From Ditylenchus dipsaci (Eukaryota; Nematoda; Chromadorea; Rhabditida; Anguinidae), in contig SADC01001324.1 of assembly GCA_004194705.1 (NCBI GenBank), positions 430,892 through 494,891 of the forward strand: a stretch of 64,000 nt of DNA, read 5' to 3'. The notes beneath the pieces were generated by a model that did no database searches, was not told the origin of the DNA, and saw only the letters and a list, made by a program, of their open reading frames with translations. Positions within the stretch are counted from its first letter, which is position 1. Each line of letters opens with the position of its first letter. Shown here in pieces: positions 42,199-57,647 of the stretch. The translations under genes and the position numbers were made by a program.

Positions 42199-42516
42199 GG
42201 GACCCTGACTGTGACCTGTGAAAATTTCGATAATTTTTTTTAACACCATGCCCGAATCCCGTATGAAGTAGGCTCCCGCCTCTGGAAACCTACAAAAATT
42301 TTAGGCATGACCTATGGTCCATTAGTCAGTCATAAAAAACCATGATACGGGTATCGAGGTATTTTTGGACCTTTGAGGGACCCTCGAACCTTTTTTGTGG
42401 ACCTTCAGAGATGGGAGCCAGATTTGTCAGGAATTAGGCATGCTCTGCAAAAATACGTGGAAAAAAAGTTTCATCGAAGTTCCCACAGGTCATAGTCGGG
42501 GTCCTTTCCTCGTAAT
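42199..42516. mobile_element. Foldback element
   Basis: Left AGGGACCCTGACTGTGACCT, right complement AGGTCATAGTCGGGGTCCTT. Inner segments with GCATGACC/GGCATGC and GGGTCC/GGACC also pair imperfectly. Noncoding. Confidence 0.55.
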
Positions 42517-42774
42517 TAATTATTGTAATTAGTAAAACGGTGGAATTTAACCAGCTTTTTAGATCGTTTTAACTAGGGTTGAGTGATGGGTAATTACCCG
42601 GGTAATTCTCCGGGTAATTACCCGGGTAATTACCCGGAGAAATACTAAGTATTTCTCCGTAAAGGAAAATCGGAGAAATACTATTTTTAGTATTTATTGC
42701 AGTTGACCTTCGATATTTTTTTCTGAAAACTGTTTTTTTCTGCTGCTCTATTCGTATTATAGATGGAAAATTTA

Positions 42775-42930
42775 GATGTCCAAATTCAAGCCCTTTTCCT
42801 GGTGTTGGAATTACTACAATCGAGTTGAAGAAAAAAATGCAAATGGGGATCTAACAGTGGTCGGTTTGTGCAAGTTCTGCAATGCTGGCTACAAGTCATA
42901 TGCGAAAAGAATTTAGAAACACTCGGAGGT
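42775..42930 (+). pseudogene. BED zinc-finger remnant of a hAT transposase
   Basis: One frame reads PFSWCWNYYNRVEEKN then LTVVGLCKFCNAGYKSYAKR, a stop codon, then KHS. The aromatic pair, CxxC and a trailing H fit the BED DNA-binding finger found at the N-terminus of hAT transposases. The in-frame TAG and absence of the rest make it a relic. Confidence 0.55.
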
Positions 42931-43319
42931 TGGTTCTTATAAAAGTATGAAGCGTTCTAATTTTCTGTTTTTGCTTTCGAATTGCCTGAAAGTAGGAGCC
43001 GGGGAGGCAATGTTTGTTTTCTAATTATGCAGGAATCACTTCCCGCTTGAGCCATGCTTTTTCTTCACACTACTGGTCTCCTTTTTAGTGTCGAAGGTTC
43101 GACTCCCAGCTGATAAATTTTTTCCTTATTTTATTTTTCTCCGATATCTTCTTCATTTTTATGCTGATATCTTTTGAATGTTTTTTTCACAAGTATAATT
43201 GCTTTCTTCATAAAAAATTTGTGGCAATTATGGTCCACAAATATCACAATCGCCACTAACCATTCACTTTTTATTAGGATTAACTATTAACCGATCCACC
43301 TACCCTACTCAGCCAGAAA

Positions 43320-43745
43320 TTTTTTGGTTTAGGTATCATCCAGGTGGTTTAGTTATCATTCAGGTGTTTTGAATGATATCCAGATGGTTCGGGTACTATC
43401 CAGGTGGTTTGGGGTTCTTTTTGGTTATCGGGAATACCCGATTCTTACGCATAAATTGTCTTAGCACGACTGAGGTCGGGTATTCCCGATAACCAAAAAG
43501 AACCGTTTGGGTACCATCCATGTGATTTGGGTACCATCCATGTGATTTGGGTACCATCCAGGTGGTTTGGGTAACATCCAGGTGTTTTGGGTGATATCCA
43601 GATGGTTTGGGTACTATCCAGAAGATTTGGGTACCATCCAGGTCTTTCGGGTAACATCCAGATGGTTTGGGCACTATCCAGGTGATTTGGGTACCATACC
43701 GGTGGTTTGGGTACCATTCAGGGGTTTGGTACCATCCAGATGGTT
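43320..43745. repeat. 20-bp minisatellite with nested hairpin
   Basis: About 17-20 copies of a unit close to GGTTTGGGTACCATCCAGGT. At 43413-43504 it is interrupted by a 92-bp hairpin with arms GGTTATCGGGAATACCCGA and complement. Long frames on both strands are repeat artefacts (20 bp is not a multiple of 3, so all frames look similar). Confidence 0.85.
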
Positions 43746-43992
43746 TAAGTATCAGCAAATAGTATTTCTCCGCTTTTCGGGTAATTACCGGTAATTACCC
43801 GGGTAATTACCCGGGTAATTACCGGAAAGTATTTCTCCGGAGAATTACCCAACCCTAGTTTTAACTATGCACTTTACTATAATGCCAATCTCCCCTGAAA
43901 TTTTTAAATGTTTATCTGCCAAAAAAAAATCGAGTGGTTGAGTAAAATCAAAACAACAACAAACAAAATTAAAAAACCAACAACCAATTCTT

Positions 43993-48163
<4,171 letters not shown>

Positions 48164-48190
48164 ATTAAGTTAAGGAAGATTGAAGAACTA

Positions 48191-48204
48191 GCTGGAAAAA
48201 TTTA
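48191..48204 (-). promoter_or_regulatory. Putative trans-splice acceptor for RPB5
   Basis: On the minus strand AAATTTTTCCAG ends 28 bases before the ATG, with an AT-rich stretch upstream and no visible upstream exon. Confidence 0.45.
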
Positions 48205-48365
48205 AATTAAAAACAGCTAAAATTTGAAGATGGTGTTGGAAAAAGAAATAACAACAAATAAAAAACAATTAGTTTTGCTCAAAAACTTTAAGTACTACAG
48301 CTAAATAATAAAAGACGAATTAGGTAAATTCTTTAATCTAATCATATATAGGCTAAAATTGATTT

Positions 48366-48735
48366 CACGCACCAAAATACTGATTTCCCACAGTAAATTA
48401 CTGATTTCCCGCAGTAAATACATAAACAAGAGCATTTTTCCAATCATAAAATTTATTTTTTCAAATCAACATGTAGCCCTGAATCCGTTGTGTCTAATGA
48501 GCTATACACTGGCTCAATGAAAAACATCGTGGAAAATCTATTTTCACAAAAATACTTCGCGTTTTTCAAAACCATTGGTGCTCTCACTTTCACACATCAC
48601 ATTGAGCCAGTTGATAGCTCATTAGAAACTAGAGATTTAGGGCTGCACTTTGATAAAAAAAATTACAATTTGAAAAACACTGAGAAATAGTCTTATTTAT
48701 GTATTTACTGCGGGAAATTAGTATTTTGGTGCGTG
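48366..48735. mobile_element. Foldback MITE upstream of RPB5
   Basis: Left CACGCACCAAAATACTGATT, right complement ending AGTATTTTGGTGCGTG. Inner palindrome arms include CAATGTGATG/GAGCCAGT and TAATGAGCT segments. Noncoding. Confidence 0.75.
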
Positions 48736-48896
48736 TTTTTAGTTACAGCGATCATATATATTACATCAAAGCGTTGCTTAATCATGGAAGAAAAAGTTTT
48801 TATTAAAACAAAAGTATTTGAATACCTGCTTTCAAAACATTTTGAGCGTTACGCCAATACTAAATTTTTACACCTATTCAAATGAAAAATTAACTT

Positions 48897-49131
48897 AAAG
48901 GGGCATGCCCACGCTAATAAGAAGTGGTGCCCGGGAATTCAAATTTTTTTCTAATCATTGAACTACTGTACGGATTTTTTTACTTGGTTTCTAACAAAAC
49001 AAGGCCTAGAATTTAACTTTAGGTATGGTTTTGTTAGAAACCAAGTTGAAAAATCCGTACACAAGTTCAATGATTAGGAAAAAAATTCAAATTCCCGGGC
49101 ACCACCTCTTATTAGCGTGGGCATGCCCTTT
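48897..49131. mobile_element. MITE with AAAGGGGCATGCCCACGC ends
   Basis: A near-perfect hairpin: left AAAGGGGCATGCCCACGCTA, right complement ending GGGCATGCCCTTT. Inner arms share TAATCATTGAAC and AATCCGTACA motifs with the TTTAAAGG family. It directly abuts the next element at 49132. Confidence 0.8.
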
Positions 49132-49278
49132 AAAGGAGCATGCCCGTGCCCGACACGGTGAAATTTGAATTTCCAAAAGGCGGGGACCACTTTAATGCGT
49201 GAGACAAAAAAATTCAAATTCAAATTGTCATTTGTAATGTATTGGCTGCGGTATATCAGACGTGTGCTACGCAATCCT
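49132..49278. repeat. Left arm of an inverted pair enclosing the proteasome gene
   Basis: It begins AAAGGAGCATGCCCGTGCCC and runs to GCAATCCTCACGC. Its inverted partner is 51055-51201. Similarity by eye is high over about 145 bp. Confidence 0.8.
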
Positions 49279-49332
49279 CACGCTTACTTTATTATCCTGC
49301 TTTGTCGCAGCCAAGATATTGAAAAATAACCT

Positions 49333-50201
49333 ACAGTCGACTCCCTCTATAACGAACACCGTGGGACCGGTCTTAGGCGTTCGTTATGGAGGGGCCTTGG
49401 TTTGTCGTCGAGGGGAGCTTTTATGTTAAAAGTCACTCTCAATATAAGAGTACCTCTGATACAAGAGCAACTTTGATCGATCCCGATTGGTGCTCTTTCC
49501 AGATTCTATACAAGTTCGACTGCATCATATTTCCTCTGATAAACACCCTCCCAAATCCTGTCTTTTTTCATTTATTTTTTGTGTTTTTAGCACTTTTTGG
49601 GGTTTTGCTACCTTAGCATGCTACGTATGAAAATTTAGCTCAGTTCTCAAGCTAGATTTGCTATCTGACATGCCTTGGTGTCAATACAATAAAGGTGAGT
49701 CGAAAATACTTCAAATGAACAAAGAAAATAACGGTTTTTGGGGAGGACGTTTATAAAAGAACGTACGGTATAATGTGTTGAATACTGTTGTATTTCTCCT
49801 GTCCGACCATCGAACACTTCCGCACATCTCAACTTACATATCAAAAAAGACAGCAGGACTTTTGTCTGTGACAGGCGACATAGTGTCTTTGAAAACCCCT
49901 GAACTCGTTCTAAATCATTCTACAAATGCTTTATTTTAGAATTTGATAGCGGTTGGTAACCGGCTATCCGTTTTTGTCTTATTGGCTAACTTATTGGCAG
50001 CTTTACTCGTGCTGTGCCTAGCATACCCAAGCAATGGGCAGCACTATCGAAATTTAAATTACGATGATTGATTTTTTCGAGCGGACCCAAACTACGACAA
50101 TTTGCAGATCGGGAAGTTACAAAGGGAGCAAGCGACAACTTTATTCCACCAATCAGACAATAACAACAGAAAATTTTAAACGCATTGTTTTTATAGTGTT
50201 T
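49333..50201. other. Pogo-like end and AT-rich 3' flank of the proteasome gene
   Basis: 49333-49396 begins CAGTCGACTCCCTCTATAAC and contains GGGACCGGTC, a pogo-type end without a clear partner. The rest has no recognised feature. Confidence 0.4.
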
Positions 50202-50949
50202 TTAATCCTGTCGAGTCTTGATTGTCTTCACGTTGACTTTGTCCTTGGTGATTGTGTAGATGACGGCACCCCAACCGGAACATATGTTGCGATCCAAAGC
50301 CGAGAGAAGAACCTGAGAAGTGGCTTCGAACAGCTCATCCGGATTCATCCCCTTACGCCAGAAAGCTAAAATAAATGAAATGCTTCTACATGTCTCGAAA
50401 AAAATACCTTCAGCAACCGCGAGACAAGATTCGGCAGCAGTACCCGTCGCAAGGAAGTCCTCTGGGCGAGATTCGCAACCAATCGAGTCCATAGAAGAGA
50501 TGAAAGGCTTGTTCGTGACGGGATCCAGACCAGCGATCAATGGCTCGACGAAGAAAGAACCAAAACGACGGCCATAGAGCAAATTGGAAAGCAATGTGGA
50601 GACCACCTGGAAACAGTCGAGTTTAGATGAATGAACACTACAAATGACCTGAGGCTTGATTCTGCGATTCTCATTCAACTCATAGAGGCTTTTCTCCACA
50701 ATGACTTTGTCGAGGACAGTTTTCGCATCAGAGTGGAAACCAGTCAGGCCAAGATAGATCTTGTCATCGATTTTATGCACCTTAGTGAGACGAAAGTCAC
50801 ACACGGAAGTATAAAAATTATCTAACCTTCTTGACATTGGTCGCAACCGTAAGCATTTGTTCACCGAGTCGAAGATCACTTCCAATGCAAACACATTCCT
50901 GTCCTGTCATGGCCACAAGTGTCCCACCGTTGTACGACATAATAGACAT
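50202..50949 (-). CDS. PSMB3: Proteasome subunit beta type-3
   Basis: A non-catalytic beta-ring subunit of the 20S proteasome. Four exons on the minus strand, 50827-50949, 50649-50780, 50408-50606 and 50202-50365, encode 205 residues, the usual length, all in phase. Key segments: MSIMSYNGGTLVAM at the start, GSDLRLGEQM, KIYLGLTGFHSDAKTVL, EPLIAGLDPVTNKPFISSMD, and the C-terminus SGWGAVIYTITKDKVNVKTI followed by KTRQD. As expected for beta-3 there is no cleaved propeptide with a catalytic threonine. The wording of the C-terminal third is close to what I remember of the nematode protein, which supports the assignment of the organism. The gene lies between two inverted 145-bp repeats. Confidence 0.96.
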
Positions 50950-50980
50950 CTTGAACGCTTTTGAGAGTCTTTCAGAAAAC

Positions 50981-50992
50981 CTAAAAAATTTG
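50981..50992 (-). promoter_or_regulatory. Putative trans-splice acceptor for PSMB3
   Basis: On the minus strand AAATTTTTTAG ends 31 bases before the ATG. Confidence 0.45.
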
Positions 50993-51054
50993 AATAAGTG
51001 AAACCATGACCACGAATTTCTGGAAAATGTACAAAAATATATAAAATTCGCAAG

Positions 51055-51201
51055 AGGATTGCGTATCACACGTCTGATATACCACAGCCAATACATTACA
51101 AATGACAATTTGAATTTGAATTTTTTTTGTCTCACGCATTAAAGTGGTCCCCGCCTTTTGGAAATTCAAATTTCACCGTGTCGGGCACGGGCATGCCCTT
51201 T
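51055..51201. repeat. Right arm of an inverted pair enclosing the proteasome gene
   Basis: Inverted copy of 49132-49278, ending GGGCACGGGCATGCCCTTT. Confidence 0.8.
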
Positions 51202-51342
51202 AAAGGCAATTTTAGAAATAAATGTTTTCTGATTTTCGTTGATATGTGAGAGAAATTATGCAAAAATTGCACTCCAATCAGTTGAAAGACCACTAAAACA
51301 GATAAACTATTTTAAATTCTGGAAATGTAAATATTAAAAAGT

Positions 51343-51414
51343 GGGCCGAACCGTGGATCGAACACGGGACCTCTCCGACCCGAACGGAGAATCATGCCAC
51401 TAGACCATTCGGCC
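51343..51414 (-). tRNA. tRNA-Pro (anticodon CGG)
   Basis: A complete 72-base cloverleaf on the minus strand. The acceptor stem pairs GGCCGAA with TTCGGCC, the anticodon arm is CTCCG-TTCGGGT-CGGAG giving anticodon CGG (reads CCG), and the T-loop is TTCGATC with matched stem. Box A (TGGTCTAGTGG) and box B (GTTCGATCC) are good. A T-run follows further downstream. No intron. Confidence 0.95.
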
Positions 51415-52030
51415 ATATGTGTGTATATGTTATATTATGTTCATAAAAATGCAAAAGATGTACCATAATTTATTCAACCTTTCTTCATTTTCGTAAAAAA
51501 AATATTCAAATGTTTATTTAGCCCTAAAATTAGCTTATTGCCACAGCCCGTTAAAAATCAGAATTTAAATTTTTTATTACATTAAAAATTGGATTTTATA
51601 ATTTTCAACTCATCTAAAATTGAAGCAATGAGGATTTCCATTTGAACAGCAAGTCCAAGTGTCTCATTGTGTAGTTGCCAAGCAACTTTAACCAACAGGA
51701 CAACCGCCAAGGGACACCATTTCAAGACTTCTGACTTTGTCTTCCTCTCTAAGGTATGTAATTAATGCCAGGCTAGCTAGCCGGTTTCTTTTTTGCTGCT
51801 GTTTCAACCCAATAAATGCTTATTACCAAGTTAATTTCACAGATTTCAGCCAGCATATGCGTGTCTGTTTTTTGCGAGCATACACATTTGTGTGTGGCTC
51901 TTTGTCGCAGTTAAATTCCCACAAACAACTAATAAGTAGTGGTTGGACCACAAAGCGAGTGCTTATGTAGTATACTTGTCTACCTAACCATATTATTTGT
52001 TGCTTCAAAACTTGCCCATTGATCGAAAGA
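51415..52030. other. Intergenic between tRNA-Pro and the tubby gene
   Basis: No repeat or gene recognised. It presumably includes the tubby promoter. Confidence 0.35.
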
Positions 52031-55000
52031 ATGAGTAACAGCGATGAATGGGTTTCACATAATCTCCAAAGACAGGTCAGTAGTTGTTGTACTAATCCTC
52101 GATGAACATCTTTTAAAACAAAAAATTGTGGCTAAAAATGCTAGACGGTCCACCTTAATTGTACGGAAAATTGTACGGAAGTTAAATCATGGAAAAGTAA
52201 AATCCCAACTAGGTGCTTAGACGTTTCCGCGCTTGTGTAACATTTTATGAATTCACGCCTTATTGAGTTTTTTGTGTATTTTGGGAAACACCTTGAAGTT
52301 TTTCTTAACGTCTGCTGGCTTTCCCGCGCCTAATGATTTGTCTGAATCAAAAGTAAATAAGAAATGGAAAAAACAGACAAAAATAAATAAAAATTAAAAA
52401 GCGCGAATTAAAAAAATTCCCGTAAGTCAACTTTTTCCGGTCTAAAATACGGTTTTAGCCTACAGTGGAGAGTAGGGTTGACCAATGCGAAAGTTCGCGC
52501 GAAAGTTCAATTTCAACTTTCACTGTATAACAAAAAGTGCGAAAGTTGAGTAATCATCGATTACTACCATATTTTCTCTAATAAGCGCCCATGTTCTAAT
52601 AAGCGCATACCTCAAACTTTCACAACCTATATTTGAGCCTAAATAAAGTATTAAACATTGCTGTTTTTTACGTTTTCTTATTTTGTTCGTATAAGATATC
52701 CGGCACTACTTGCATATAACCACACCGCCCGATTCGTATATTATTGTTAAAACTTAATCTGTTTTCCAGAGGTAATAAGTTTTTCAGAGATAATAAAAGA
52801 GCAATAAAATAATATTTCTAGCGCAAAATTCTTGAAGAAAAGCAACGGCAACGGAGAATGCAGGCTACTGGCGGTGTTTATTCTTCCTCTTCAGCAGCCC
52901 ATCAAAACCAATCTGGTGCACATAGTCAACATGAAATGGTGCGTTCTCGTCCACTTCAGCCACCGCCACTGGCTACCATTCGCCATTTATGGGCTCTAAT
53001 TTCTCCACAAACAGTCAATCCAGAGCTGGCACCAGTGAATCGAGGGCCACTCCAACTAATTCCTCATCTCTGTACTCATTTGTGGACAGGAATGGAGGAG
53101 GGCAACAGACGAGGTCACCCATCAGAAATGCCTCTTCTTCCGCACATGATATGGTTAAACAGAGAAGTTTCACGGTGAATTCTAGAGAGGAGATGGGCCA
53201 TGAAGGCCCTAAGATAATCACGGTCAAAGGCATAACTCCTCCACACAGTAGAAAACAGAGGTAGGCAGCATTATTACGTCACTATAAGTGGCAATTAACA
53301 TCGAAAATTCAGCGAATTATTAAAAACTTTAAAATTTTCTTTATCATACTATAATAGTAGCCCCCTTCCCAAAGAGGGTGGTTGAAAATTAGAAACCCGG
53401 GGCTACTATTGGAGTAAATACGGTATGTATACCATCAATGCTCAAAATAGTGACCATATTATAAAAAAAAGTGGATATGTTTTTGGCCGTCCTGTTTTTT
53501 CATTGTCTTCTCGTCCTAACTTTTTTCAATTGTGCCAACTGTCCACCGTACCGTTCTTTTTAAAAAAAGTTAGGTAGCCAATTTTTTGACATGTTTAGTA
53601 ATATATTGCAATATGTTACGTTAAATTGTTTTATTTTGTTTTTGTTCTTTTTTCAATGTCGCCTGATTTTTTAATGATGCCGGCTGTCCACCGTTTTGTC
53701 TTCTAAAAATCACCCTGAATACGGTCTCGTCATGCTGGCACGAAGGATGGACAAGGGCCGAGGACAGGGCTTGTCACTCGAACGCTTCGGTTCTGGTTTT
53801 GACTTTTCCACCTTTTTCGATCTGACTTCAACTTCTGGAAACTTTTATTTCGGCATAGACAAAATATATACAAAAAATAATGAAACTAAGGAAGCAAATT
53901 GATCTAAATAAATGGGTCTTTTATTTTACTTTAATTCAAACTACTACTCAAACTTTTGACGGATATTTCCTTTTTTAGTTTGAGCGATGAAGAAGACACA
54001 CCTTTGGTCTATGGACAACCACAGCAGCAACAACGGTCTTCTCGGCCTCGCACTGCTCCTCGCCAGTCTTCCGCTCCTAGTTGGGGTCAGCAGTCCTCTT
54101 TCAGTGGCACTAACGCTAACTCAAATACCAACTCCAGAGGACCCGTTCCACATAAACCAGTGGTCAATGTTAGCAGGTTGGAAGCCATAAATAGAGCTGA
54201 TTCTGGAGGGTTTATCAATTCTGAGGCCGAAGAAGATAGTTTAAGTAAGATTAGAAGGGAAATTGTTTTTAACCAAAACTATTGAAGATACAACCAGCAC
54301 CAGGAACAGTAGAAAAACTAAGGCAAAAGATGTGCAGCACGTCAGTGAGAATGGTCGAAAAGACAGTGTTCGTCCCACAGTCAACCACCATCCTTGGGTA
54401 GGTAGAGTAAGAAACCTATTTGAAAACGTCTTTTTTCGAGTATTTTACACTCCACATATCATGAAGACAGGGTATGTGATGTACTTTACTCAGGCTCTCC
54501 TCATACTCCCGCGGGACACGGGACAATTTTTTAAACACTTTCTTCTTAGTATCTTGGCTCCCAACCATCATTTTTCACCGCTTTCAACAGATTCATGAGA
54601 AAATCGACCCTGCACTACAACATAGACATGCCAGATTTTTTATAACAACTATCAAAAATGGGTTTAATATTGTTGCGCAGGTCAATGTCCCGCTGGGAAA
54701 ATCCCAAAATTTGTACCGCGGGACAGCCAAAAATCATTTCTGAATGTCTAAAAAATATTAATATTAGTTCTACCGTGTGGAGCAGGGTCGATTTACCCTT
54801 AAATCTGTTGCCAGGATTGAAAAAAAAGCCGTGCCCCGTGGCTTTAGAGGCACTTGTCCCGTGTACCGTTTCCCGACGGAGTATGAGGGCAGCCTTAGGA
54901 ACACAAATCTTCAGAATTTTTGAAATTTTTAATCAAAATCTTTATTTTCGGTGCTCAAAACTTAACGAGCAATGGATAAAATAGCACTTTTTGCGGAAAA

Positions 55001-57647
55001 ATGACCAATTTAAAGAAAATGTACCTTATTTGAAAAAGATTTTTGGTCAAAAGATTTTTCTGAAAAATGCTTTAGAATGCATAAAGAAAAGTTTAGGAAG
55101 GAAGAGGCAAAATGGTGGTGGCAGGATCGAACCTTCAGCTTTCAGTTTGCCGGGCTGATGTGCTACCATTAAACTACGCCCCCACCGTTTCCTTCTTTTC
55201 CTAAGGTTTATGTATATTTGCTCTCTTTACAATAAATAACTTTGTTTTGGACGATTTTGGACCATGATCGTATAATGGAGTCCGGCCTTTGAAAGAGTAG
55301 ACCAATTTTTTATAACGTACAAAAAATTTGTTGAAAAAATTGCTCATTTCTCTGTGGTTGAAATGTTCGCAATGCGAAAAAGCAAAAGTATGAACGTTTA
55401 AGCCCTTTTTGAATAAGAAGAACAAAATTTCGTGACTGAAAATCGGCTGAGACGCATTAGCAGTTATTACATGAGGAAAACCAAATTAATGATGTTTTTA
55501 TTCAAGGAAGATGAAGACGAGGATGAGTCGATTCCAACCGAAGTGCTGGATGACGAAAGCCCTGTGGAGGTAGCAGACATCGTCAATAATTTAGATCAAT
55601 TCGTGATGGGTTTGTGGTTTAAAATTGAAAAATCAATAACAACATGTGCGAATAGCATTTGGATAGATTGTGACTTCTTAGCCATTTGTATATATTTACC
55701 CGCTAGTAACATCCACGAAATCTCCATCAACCTTGGTTCCAACACATTTTCAGGAAAAAGATTGTTTCTTCAGATTTTCGCAGATCTATGGCTAAACATT
55801 CTTTTGTCTGAAAAAGTGTCCAACATAGTCTATTGCTTTTAATTGGCCTTTCCTTAATGCATCCATAAGTGTTCTGTCTTTCTAAAAACTTTTTTTGTTT
55901 TACGAAGGATGCCCATAAAACAAAAGAGGAGCATAGAAAAAGTTTGTTCAAACCAACCGCTCAATGCTTACGGACCAGAAAAAAAATTGGTTATAGGTAA
56001 AGATGCTCCCGAATGGTGAAGATATTCTGCATCACGCATTACTAACAAAGATTACAAAAATTGAAATTGTGAAATCATTCAAATCTATCCAAACTTTCAG
56101 AGCCGACAAAAAAGAATGTCACGCTGAAATGCAAAATAACGCGTGACAAAAAAGGTGTAGACAAAGGTGATTTGTGAACTTGCATAACTTCATCTATCGG
56201 GATTTCTCTTTGCAGGCATGTTCCCGATCTATTACTTGCATCTGGAGAAAAGTGATGGCAGAAGAGTGAGCATTTTTATTTATTTTTAACACTTTTAATT
56301 TTAACACAACACAACCCATTGTTTGCAGGTTTTTCTGTTGGCTGCCCGCAGGAGGAAAAAAAGTGCCACAGCTAACTATTTGATTTCTACAGACCCCACC
56401 GATCTGTCTAGGAACGCCAAGAGTTTTATAGCTAAAGTCAGGTAGACTTTTTTATTTTTTCTTTTCGACTTTCTTTTTATTGTAAAAGATTATAAAATTT
56501 AAAAAAACTTTTAATTTAAATAATTTTTGTTGAGGTCGAACGCAATGGGCACCTCATTTACAATCTACGATCATGGTGAAAATCCTAAGAAAGCATCTGT
56601 GATTGGGGATGGCATTAGGCAAGGTAAGTGTCAGATTTTTTTGCGTTCACTCTACTTCATGCCATTATACCTTTTACTTTATATTTTAGAGTTGGCGGCG
56701 GTCATCTATGTTAGTTTATGGCAATTAATAGCACAGATTTTTTTTCTTGATTTTAGGAGACCAATGTACTGGGCTTAAAAGGGCCACGCAAGATGACCAT
56801 AATTATTCCTGGAATTTATTCGGATGAAAAACACAACTATGTTCGCCCAATCATTGTCCGACCCATTTCGGTAGGGGACGACCAAATTCAGATATCCTTA
56901 TGTAAATACAAAGTTACGAAATTATGTTAATTTGCATGTAAAACTTGAAATATCATAATGTGATCAAAAAAAACTTATTTTTTAATTTCAGGAGAAAGAT
57001 TCCATACTGGAGAGGCATAGGACACACCGTTTAGACGAAATGGTCGTGCTCAACAACAAGCAGCCTGTCTGGAATGAAGGTGAGGATTATCAAAAACTTC
57101 CCAGTTTCCATACCCTATCTTATTTAAGACACCCAATCCTATGTGCTCAACTTTCATGGAAGAGTTACTCAGGCTTCTGTGAAAAATTTTCAAATTGTTC
57201 ATTGCTTAAATAGTAGGTCAAACCATTTGCTCTGAAACATAGTTGTTAATTAATTAATACGAAAGCTAAAAAATATCGAAGTCGTGCTTAAGCAACATTA
57301 AATCCCATTTTAGATGCTGAGGAAGAGCAACAGAATAATAGAAATAGCTCTCAACCATTAGCCAACAACTCCAATTCTCCGTATGGTGTTAAACCCCCAA
57401 TCAGCAATATTGAGCCAGGCAAGTTTGGCTTTTCCTCTTCCTAATTTATGCATTTTTATTTGTAGCAGAATACATAGTCATGCAGTTTGGGCGAATAGAT
57501 GAAGGCTCATTTACAATGGATATACGGTACCCCTGTCACCCGTACAGGCTTTTGGAATAGGTTATTCTTTTATTGATTATCCAATAACCTTATCAAACAA
57601 TGTTTTTAGCTATGAGCAGCTTTCACGGTAAATTGGCTTGTGAATGA
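52031..57647 (+). CDS. tub: Tubby-family protein
   Basis: Tubby proteins bind phosphoinositides at the plasma membrane and help deliver receptors to cilia. Fifteen exons: 52031-52075, 52822-53260, 53979-54397, 55507-55609, 56101-56166, 56216-56265, 56329-56441, 56535-56623, 56690-56709, 56757-56870, 56992-57079, 57129-57212, 57314-57418, 57466-57560, 57610-57647. The N-terminal third is a low-complexity Ser/Gln/Asn-rich region after a basic helix ([17 protein letters not shown]), then an acidic [13 protein letters not shown] stretch. The C-terminal tubby barrel is complete: [104 protein letters not shown], ending [12 protein letters not shown]. Three one-base indels must be allowed (see findings). 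Compared with the family there is an extra 35-residue NS-rich insert (57314-57418) inside the barrel. Confidence 0.93.
52440..52821. other. Tubby intron 1, second half: repeat fragments
   Basis: 52555-52640 carries a CCATATTTTCTCTAATAAGCG end of the CCGTAT MITE class. 52490-52560 has GCGAAAGTTCGCGCGAAAGT palindromic units. No exon is recognised. Confidence 0.4.
53261..53978. other. Tubby intron 2 with a small MITE
   Basis: 53346-53428 has inverted ends AATAGTAGCCCCC and GGGGCTACTATT, adjoining a TAAATACGGTA motif. The remainder shows no recognised feature. Confidence 0.45.
54398..55506. other. Tubby intron 3
   Basis: It holds a repeat with CCCGCGGGAC and GTCCCGCTGGGAAA motifs (54505-54890, weak inverted units) and a tRNA-like sequence at 55114-55186. 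No coding exon is recognised in it. Confidence 0.4.
55114..55186 (-). tRNA. Degenerate tRNA-like gene
   Basis: On the minus strand the acceptor GGTGGGG pairs with CACCACC at six of seven positions. Box A (TAGTTTAATGG) and box B (GGTTCGATCC) are good. The anticodon loop would be CCGGCAA, giving GGC (Ala) but lacking the invariant U33, and the D and T stems have mismatches. It is probably a pseudogene or tRNA-derived repeat. It lies antisense in a tubby intron. Confidence 0.4.

Larger units (their letters stand above)
42574..43857. mobile_element. hAT-like element with TTACCC arrays and BED-finger remnant
   Basis: The ends are TAGGGTTGAGTGATGGGTAA and the complement ending CAACCCTA. It is flanked by 8-bp GTTTTAAC (42566-42573, 43858-43865). 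An 8-bp duplication and a T-A-G-G-G start fit hAT. Both ends carry GGGTAATTACCC units and AAGTATTTCTCCG segments. The interior holds a BED-type zinc finger remnant and a 20-bp minisatellite. No transposase core is present. Confidence 0.8.

Noticed and set aside
43060..43125. Box-B-like GGTTCGACTCC inside the hAT-like element
   Set aside because: No matching box A or cloverleaf upstream; chance match.
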